Source: Aphrophora alni (taxonomy: Eukaryota > Arthropoda > Insecta > Hemiptera > Aphrophoridae). From it: a DNA stretch of 64,000 nucleotides. The position numbers were made by a program, and so were the translations under genes. The notes below the pieces were generated by a model. That model ran no database searches and was not told the origin of the DNA. It saw only the letters and a list, made by a program, of their open reading frames with translations. This document shows, in pieces, positions 57,962 to 64,000 of this stretch. Where the stretch lies: contig OY740774.1 of the NCBI GenBank assembly GCA_963513935.1, positions 87,748,385 through 87,812,384 of the forward strand. Direction: 5' to 3'. Numbering within the stretch: position 1 is the stretch's first letter; each line of letters starts with the position of its first letter.

Positions 57962-58145
57962 TAAAGTGTTTCAATAAATTTTCACTCATCCTTGGGCTAC
58001 CACAATGGAATTTATAATAATTTGGTTTTTTTTTTCTTAGAAATGATTTTGCAAATTAACATTTCGCCCGCGAACGTTTAGATTAAAAAATAAATATATT
58101 ATTGAGAGTTCAAAATAAAGACAAGTTTTTATGTGTGACTTTGTA

Positions 58146-58361
58146 GATCTTGAAAAAAAAATAGACACGTATTTTTCCTATCTTCGATACAACAAAAATT
58201 AACTGAGTTACAAAGCCTCAAAGTTTGAGGAATACATCTACTGCAAAGCCTTATGACGTCACGAACGGGTTCGTGACGTCACAGAGATTTGAGGCTTTGT
58301 AACTCAGTTAATTTTTGTTCTATCAAAGAAAGAAAAACACGTCTCTAATATGATCAAGATC
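58146..58361. mobile_element. 216-bp palindrome with two TGACGTCA sites
   Basis: The ends AGATCTTG/CAAGATCT are flanked by TA (58144-58145 and 58362-58363). The middle arms pair AACAAAAATTAACTGAGTTA and CAAAGCCTCAAA with their complements. The centre is a 13-bp stem, TGACGTCACGAAC with GTTCGTGACGTCA, and a 2-base loop. TGACGTCA (58254-58261 and 58274-58281) matches the CREB/ATF site. Confidence 0.8.
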
Positions 58362-58363
58362 TA

Positions 58364-59527
58364 TTAAGTGGAATTTTTCATGAGAAATCCCAATTGATTT
58401 TACAATCCAAAAATGGTTGAATTCTTCATTTAAGATTGAATACAATGATATAAAACCCTTGCTGATTTTATTGTTAAAACTATAGAAATTTTGATACTTA
58501 ACTATAACAGTAGTATTCCCTTTAATTGACCTCCCGGATACCCATGATATGTATACATAAATTTAGTGCATAAATAAATATATTGCTTTATAGAATATAT
58601 GAAGATAAATTATTTAAATTTGTGTACAAAATCACATGTTAATAAGTAGTACTGTTCACGAATAACTGACAAAAAACGAAAATAAACCCTGGACGGACAT
58701 TACATTTTCAATATCTCGATTTTAATCGAATTTGACAATTTTAATTTGACTTATGCTGTTAATGGTTCACCCGAAGCAATGTACTTATTTACTTATTATT
58801 ATTTTAAGGCGTTCCATTTTTGATTGACAACTACTCAACTGACAATTTTGGCGACGATTAGGTTAGGTTTTTATTTTGTGTATGCTACAGTTTACATTGA
58901 TTAATAATGTTCTCTACTTGCTGTACTTGGTATAATACAGTAATTACTTATACATATCAATTACTTTGTCATTATATCTCAAGTCGGCAGTCTTAATTAT
59001 ATGATAACTTACAAGTTGACTATATTTCCACGCCTCCTGGCATAACACGTAAGGCTGTAATTGTAGCCTAATACCAATACTCTGTTGTTAAAATAATAAT
59101 CCGTTACCCAGAGGGGTAGCTTTGTTGTGTGTTATTCAAAGTACATTATTATAGGAATTGTTTTCAAGGAAAATGAAGCTTCGTGCTTCATTAGTTTCTC
59201 TCAGTTTCAAGCTTCTCTCCTCTTGTGCTTCTTTTATGTTTATTATATGTTTTCTGGGGGATTTTTAATATACAGTAGATTAGAGGTAGATTGTGATAGC
59301 TTTTCTTTTGTGATAGGATATCTGTGCTTATTATGACTTGTATATTAATAATCAAACAAAAGTAGTACTACTTTTAATAAACCATTGAAAATCATTTTCT
59401 TGCGGTTAATGTAAATAAAATATAAAGGGGTCTTATATTTTACAGCTTACACAGTACAAAGGACGTAGGTAGGCCTACTTTAGTCACGGAACTAATGTTT
59501 TTTTAGTGGTCTGTAGCAGAAAGCAGT
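58364..59527. other. Unannotated AT-rich sequence
   Basis: Contains a TTGATTGACAACTA word shared with 46680 and a short TTAGGTTAGG run at 58859. No gene seen. Confidence 0.45.
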
Positions 59528-59643
59528 TGGAAATAACTCACATTTTTTGCGACTGTAACATAATGTTAAATTCATACAAAACGTACCTTACACAGTTTGA
59601 AGTATCAGATACAGGTTCTTTTAGAGTTCAAGTGAAAACTTAA
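59528..59643 (+). pseudogene. Possible LINE ORF2 tail with HIFCDC motif
   Basis: A short plus-strand frame reads LEITHIFCDCNIMLNSYKTY and continues to a TAA at 59641. E..HIL.DC is common at the end of the zinc-knuckle region of LINE ORF2 proteins (CX2C...HX4C). The upstream cysteine pair is not visible, so the assignment is tentative. Confidence 0.25.
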
Positions 59644-59649
59644 CCAGTT

Positions 59650-60480
59650 CCGAGGAACTGGAAGGGCAGGCGTACCTAGAGCTATTACGGCACACCACCA
59701 TACCCTCACTCTGGCAGAAAGAATAACGGGGAGCTATATCACTACTAGCACACCACTACCACCACGAAACCATTCCTCAAACGCACGCTCCCAGAAGTCG
59801 AAACTTTTTACCTTCCTGAGCATGCTCCCATGGTACTCATGTCGGCAAGATTTCTCCAGCCACGTTTGATGAGTCACCTTCGGGTCGTTTACGCGATACC
59901 CTCCCCCACCAAATCACCTACTGGGGGGCGGCGCTAGTTACCCACCTAAATGGGAGTGGTTAGCTCACCAGACGATCCTGGAAGCTAAAAAGCTTTCCCC
60001 CAGTTTTCTTAGGACGACACTGTGAGGTATAGTGCACGATCCGATTTTAAGAGGCTCCCATTCTACTATGTTAGCAAGGTTTCCCAAGCAACGTTTGTCA
60101 GGTCGCTCACGCGAACCTTACATCACATCTTTTCCGAGGGCGACGCTCGTTACCCATCTATATGGTTAGGATGATGCCCCCTCCCCGTCAATTACAGTCG
60201 TGCAACAACTGACCTGAGCTGTATCACAGGCAACTGATCGGTATTATTCGTTAAGAAGCTTGTAGCATGCCCCCCCCCCCTACCTCGAGCAAATGGATTC
60301 GCCCGTATGTCGCATATCCTGTGTGTGCACTATCGAGAGTGGCACATTCAGTCCGCTCCTAGCCATTTAACCTCCTTTGCGCGACCTACGCTGTTAAACA
60401 TTGTCCGCTCTTTTAAACTTAACCGAAGATAAGCCATTTAGTACTGCGTCAATAAAGATGTTTTTATATAAAGGCTTCAC
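59650..60480. other. GC-rich block with an internal diverged duplication
   Basis: This is the most GC-rich part of the window. Two sections of ~150-200 bp (about 59820-59960 and 60045-60170) share GCTCCCAT, GCAAG.TTTC.CCA.GC.ACGT, ACGCGA.ACC, GCGACGCT or GGCGGCGCTAG and TTACCCA. A CAATAAAGATG word at 60450 could be a polyadenylation signal. No long frame or splice site was found. An LTR remnant is possible. Confidence 0.45.
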
Positions 60481-60544
60481 GTGCTCTTGTCTTATAGACG
60501 ACCCGCTACTGATCGTGCACCTTGTTTTATGTAATCTTCGGTTA

Positions 60545-60700
60545 TTTTCTTTTTTATCTTTCCTATCAAGTCTCTCTTGATCAATTCTTGTTCTTTTCTG
60601 ACTCTGGCGCTATTAGTGTATACCAGGACTATGTATCTTTATTTTATACTCTTTTTCCCTTTTTTTAAAATAGTTTTTGTCTTTACACAACAAAAATTGC
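60545..60700 (+). repeat. Family B repeat, partial
   Basis: Covers TTTATCTTTCCTATCAAGTC to TTTACACAACAAAAATTG. The GGCGATGATG part is lost. Confidence 0.55.
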
Positions 60701-61199
60701 AAAATATTTTAAATTAACATTTATTTAAATTTAATTATACGTACAAAAATAACTTTTTTAGCAAATGATCCGTTATCTGTCACGACAAAACTGAACACAT
60801 TTTCCAATATGCACCTAAGCCTAATTTAAATAGCTTGGATATAAATAAAGCGTGACAACATACTCTTGTATTCTGTTTTTACAAGACAACAACCATGGCC
60901 TGTTAAATATTTCACTCTGTCGCATATCCGTTTCATACCATCGTGTTTTCAACTTTAGCAAACTGGGGTTTAATTAGCACAGTGCATAATACTGTGGATA
61001 ATGGGTTCCACACAAGTTTGTATCCGCAGGGAGGCCATAACTTTTATAATAAATTGAAATGCATTTCAATTTGACAAGCGATATTCTGTTACACGTGCAT
61101 AACATTCTACTAATATCGCTTTATCTAATATATAATCCATCAAATTGTGTGTTATTTTTTTACAACTTATTATTATTACTTATACATATTTAAATAGTA
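60701..61199. other. Unannotated AT-rich sequence
   Basis: Nothing recognised. Confidence 0.5.
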
Positions 61200-61900
61200 C
61201 AAGGTTGTGAAAAAGGTCTAACATGTTTTTTCTTCTTTTTTTTTCATGGGATACATCCATTATGAAGTCTGCTGAGTTAAAATAAAAATTGGTATTTGGA
61301 ATGATGTCTGTCGTATTTCATTGTTGTACAGCCCAAAAAGTGGTCTCATTTTAATCAAGTTTAATACGTAGGCATATTTTATACATATTTCGAGATTTTT
61401 TTTCCTTTTTTGATAAATCAAAATTTTTGGTTGCTTGTATAAAAAAAGTTTTTTTATAGGCTATAACGATTTTGATCAAATTTTTTTTAAATGTATTCTT
61501 AGGATATAAGGATACTCTAAGGACCTGAAAAAACTTACCGTATGAGTTTCCCACATTTATATAGTATAGAAAAGGTTGTTAGGTCAAACATTTTTTGCGG
61601 ATGCATCCGTTATGTAGTAAACTGAGTACAAAAAATTGGTCCGATTTTAATCGAATTTGGTATGAGGGCATATTTTAAACATATCTCGGCGCTTTTTTTC
61701 CTTTTTGATAACTCAAAATTTGTCGTAGCTATCTTAAGCAAAAAGTTCAAAATTACGATTTTCGATTATTACGATTTTGTTTAAGTGTATTTTAAGGATC
61801 TAAAGATACTTGAAGGACGTAAACAAAACTGACCGTATTGGTCGCCGACTCTCTGTAAGTAATCCGTAAAAAACAAAACTGGATCTACCGATTTTAATAA
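61200..61900 (-). repeat. Two tandem copies of a ~370-bp non-coding repeat
   Basis: Both copies contain GGGATACATCCATTATG or GGATGCATCCGTTATGTAG, TTTTAATC(A/G)A.TTTGGTA, the CATATTTCGAGATTTTTTTC word and TGAAGGAC or CTAAGGACCTGAA. Related single copies with CGGATTTTAATCAAATTTGG lie at 42000-42425, and shorter ones near 1240-1340 and 55090-55205. Confidence 0.65.
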
Positions 61901-62084
61901 AATTTGATGATTAATAATCGAAACCCAAAAAATCGCAGGTAAATAGATATCTATCTATCAATAACTCAACTAAGGTACTCTCTTCTCTAATTACACATAC
62001 GTTTTGCCCTACAGCTGTAAAAATAAAGTTTAACATAATAGATCTAATATTAAACATTTATATTGACATTCTCGCCATTTGTTA

Positions 62085-62250
62085 TTTAGGTTAGATCCCT
62101 TTCTTTCATCTTTCCTATCCGGTCTCACTTGTTCAACTTATCTTTTCCGACACTATTAAGAATATTCGAGGGGTTGTTTATTTTGTCTTCATTTCTTTTC
62201 TTAATAAAGCGAAGATGACTGAAAAGTTTTTCGCCTATGAACAAAAACAT
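62085..62250 (+). repeat. Family B repeat
   Basis: Carries CCTTTCTTTCATCTTTCCTA, GAATATTCGAGGGG and GCGAAGATGACTGAAAAG. Confidence 0.6.
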
Positions 62251-63030
62251 TATTATTTTGCATACAGGTGTTGTACGGTAAGAACAGAATCCTTATCTAC
62301 ATCGTTGTCTACCGACAATTTCACAGTTCATCCCTGTGACAGGGAACTCCAAAAATTAAGTGTTCATTGTCAGAAGCTTGTATAAGAAAGTTTTTCATTT
62401 CGTCTGTAGAGAAGGGTTTTGATTTCTTACAGCTTGTTTTTAACATTGAATCGCCACAGTGTGGAATATTCCATTATCTTCGACGAAATGTATGCAAGTC
62501 GAACTTTTTTATTGGGGCAACAATTATTACAAATTCATATTCTATTTGATTTTGATTTATCCGCCAATAAATTCAACGCAACTTCTTTCACCAAACTATT
62601 TCATTCATCACTCAATATATTCCATACTTTATAACTATGGTCGTTAATAATGCGTGTTTGAGGTTAGTTGTTTGTAAACACTGAAATTAAATGTTTGTCA
62701 TTGTTGTCATAGTAACTAGAAACAGCTGATTGAAAAACATCGATATGGATACATTGACCATCCCTTGTTTAACAAATAGATTTACTTTGCGCTCTAGAGG
62801 GGGAAAATAAACTGTTTTGCGTTATAAAGCGACAATAAGCTCTTTTCTCTCTATTAGTAGAGTGCATAACGTTATTTTCCACAGTTTCTGTAGGAAAATT
62901 ATACTATGTTTCAGGATTAATTGGCAAAACATTAACCTTGGGGCCTCCTTCTTCAAAAGCTCGATATCAGTCAAATCGTGTTACGTGTTTCTGGCACCTA
63001 CTCTAGGAAGCTTAGGCCCTTATTTAAATA
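62251..63030. other. Unannotated sequence
   Basis: Three overlapping short plus-strand frames lie at 62367-62647. None shows a domain or splice context. Confidence 0.45.
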
Positions 63031-63232
63031 TATAAATACTAGCTACCTACCGAGGAGGGCTAGTTCGAAAGATTGAGAGGGAAAATTGTCCTAAGGCAAC
63101 AGACGCAGACCTCTCCGAGTGTGCTTTTTTTCTTTTTTTTTTTATGTTAAGGGCTGTGATTGCCTCCGTCAGAAGCCTCATTGACGTCGACCTGAAGGTC
63201 TTTTGCCGCCCCAAGTTCCATCCTACACCCAC

Positions 63233-63602
63233 TCAGTAATACCTGTCATCCTTATAAAGGAACAGATGCTACCTATAGGGTTATCTAGGATGGTTTCTAT
63301 CTCCTTCCACGGAGGGCCTAGAGAGTATAGCCTGGCTCGTCCTAACGCCTCACACTCTAAGAGAATGTGTTCTGCGGACTCTTCAGCCAAACCACATTTC
63401 CTGCAAATATTTTCTGCAACAATCCCTATCCTGTGTAGGTGTTTTCTGAGGTGACACCACCCACCTCATGTTATTCCTTCTAAGAGAGATAAGTTGTTCA
63501 GCATATTTCTTGCTTGGTATAAGTAGCCTCTTTTACGTATCCATGTATCAACCGCTGCTCTGGCATGTCCATAGGAGATCCCGAACACCGGTTTCTTTTC
63601 CA
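63233..63602 (-). pseudogene. LINE ORF2 C-terminus with zinc-knuckle, frameshifted
   Basis: The minus-strand reading starts with GISYGHARAAVDTWIRKRGY and NMLNNLSL, then LRRNNMRWVV. After a frame change near 63455 it continues LRKHLHRIGIVAENICRKCG, then AEESAEHILLECEALGRARL, and ends KDDRYY with a stop at 63233-63235. The CX2CX8HX4C spacing (C-R-K-C ... H-I-L-L-E-C) after an L..HL.RIG stretch is the C-terminal knuckle that follows the RNase H domain in R1-, I- and jockey-related LINEs. A normal copy would have a TGH-like motif where the frame breaks. The likely 3' UTR runs from the stop to about 63030 and contains an A-rich stretch at 63125-63145. The upstream part is interrupted by the element described in the next entry. 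Confidence 0.8.
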
Positions 63603-63604
63603 TT

Positions 63605-64000
63605 TCGTATTTTTTTATTTATTAAATATTTTTATAGGTTGTAATATAAATAGGAAATTAAATTTTTTGCTCGCTCAATATTACAATCCTCGCTTTTCAA
63701 GTTTGGATGTTATCTTCGTGGCTGTATTAACTTTTTTTCCCTTTTTTTCCACAATATTTTACAACTGAGCTTTGCTCATTTAGCAACTTCTTATCAGTTA
63801 AATTCACAGTTTGATGGGTATTTTCCCATATAAAGATTGCTAAAGTACTTAATCAAATCAGCTGGCTTAGTTCTCTTCAGCCGATGAAGCGGGCTGTGTT
63901 CATCCACCATCCTCAGGATCTTGTTCGGGTGTCCCTGGAGGCGTTGTTGGTGTCTTCCTGCATGCTTTTTTTAATTTCTTCTTCCACCGTGTCTATCTTT
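63605..64000 (-). mobile_element. 3' end of a second, jockey-like LINE inserted into the first
   Basis: From the window edge to 63794 the minus strand reads HQQRLQGHPNK, then HSPLHRLKRTKPADLIKYF and a stop. An (R)L..HPN.....D...RLKR..P.DL ending is typical of jockey-clade ORF2. After the stop comes about 190 bp of non-coding DNA ending in an A-rich AATAAATAAAAAAATA-type tail at 63610-63625, which fits a LINE 3' UTR. Immediately beyond the tail the other LINE's coding sequence begins in mid-domain, so this copy appears to have inserted there. The 5' side lies outside the window, so target-site duplication cannot be checked. A frame break near 63970 or an alternative frame leaves some doubt. 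Confidence 0.5.

Noticed and set aside
62367..62647. Three overlapping plus-strand frames
   Set aside because: All are short and compositionally like the surrounding non-coding DNA, with no domain.

Overview
The window looks like one stretch of a large, AT-rich, repeat-packed arthropod genome, most likely an insect. The evidence is short runs of the insect telomeric pentamer TTAGG/CCTAA scattered through it, several jockey/CR1/RTE-type LINE fragments, many palindromic (foldback) elements, and one spliced animal exon. A hemipteran is possible, but nothing in the sequence fixes the order. There are no bacterial-style genes, operons, rRNA genes or intact functional tRNAs.

The only host coding sequence I can support is an 82-bp exon on the + strand at 40997-41078. 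It has a polypyrimidine-CAG acceptor and a GTAAGC donor, and encodes the LFAVHPIHTEA block typical of TMTC proteins, the ER membrane O-mannosyltransferases with TPR repeats. I found neither the preceding nor the following exon, so much of the window may be TMTC intron, although the gene's limits are not visible.

Layout. 1-7 kb: facing copies of dispersed repeat family A, a (TG)n tract, a CR1-like LINE tail (3.5-3.8 kb) and a jockey-like RT tail (5.7-6.3 kb). 8.5-12 kb: two foldback elements and an array built on GGTCAGAGAAGA. 12.5-17.6 kb: (TA)n, an array with CCTAA runs, a 53-bp minisatellite with 19 copies, and another LINE tail. 18-30 kb: two inverted copies of a large element carrying degenerate GGCGTGGCCTAA arrays, a 1-kb foldback, three AT/A tracts and several family B repeats. 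31-36 kb: three TA-flanked or chimeric foldback elements. 37.2-38.4 kb: a 42-bp minisatellite whose every unit is a hairpin. 40-41 kb: a hAT-like element inserted in a B repeat, followed by the TMTC exon. 42-50 kb: a ~120-bp array, a diverged 5.4-kb inverted repeat, a palindrome carrying two opposed tRNA-like sequences, and RTE-like RT debris. 51-54 kb: three copies of a tRNA-derived unit. 54-60 kb: microsatellite, three small palindromes, and a GC-rich block. 61-64 kb: a tandem non-coding repeat and two nested LINE tails.

The most interesting observation is a structural motif of the form CTGANGA(T)-stem-loop-GAAAC, found at least eleven times, mostly in the arms of unrelated foldback elements. 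Its stem sequence changes between families while pairing is mostly kept. It resembles the core of a type of hammerhead ribozyme known from Penelope-like retroelements, but usually has one extra base. It is offered as a hypothesis.
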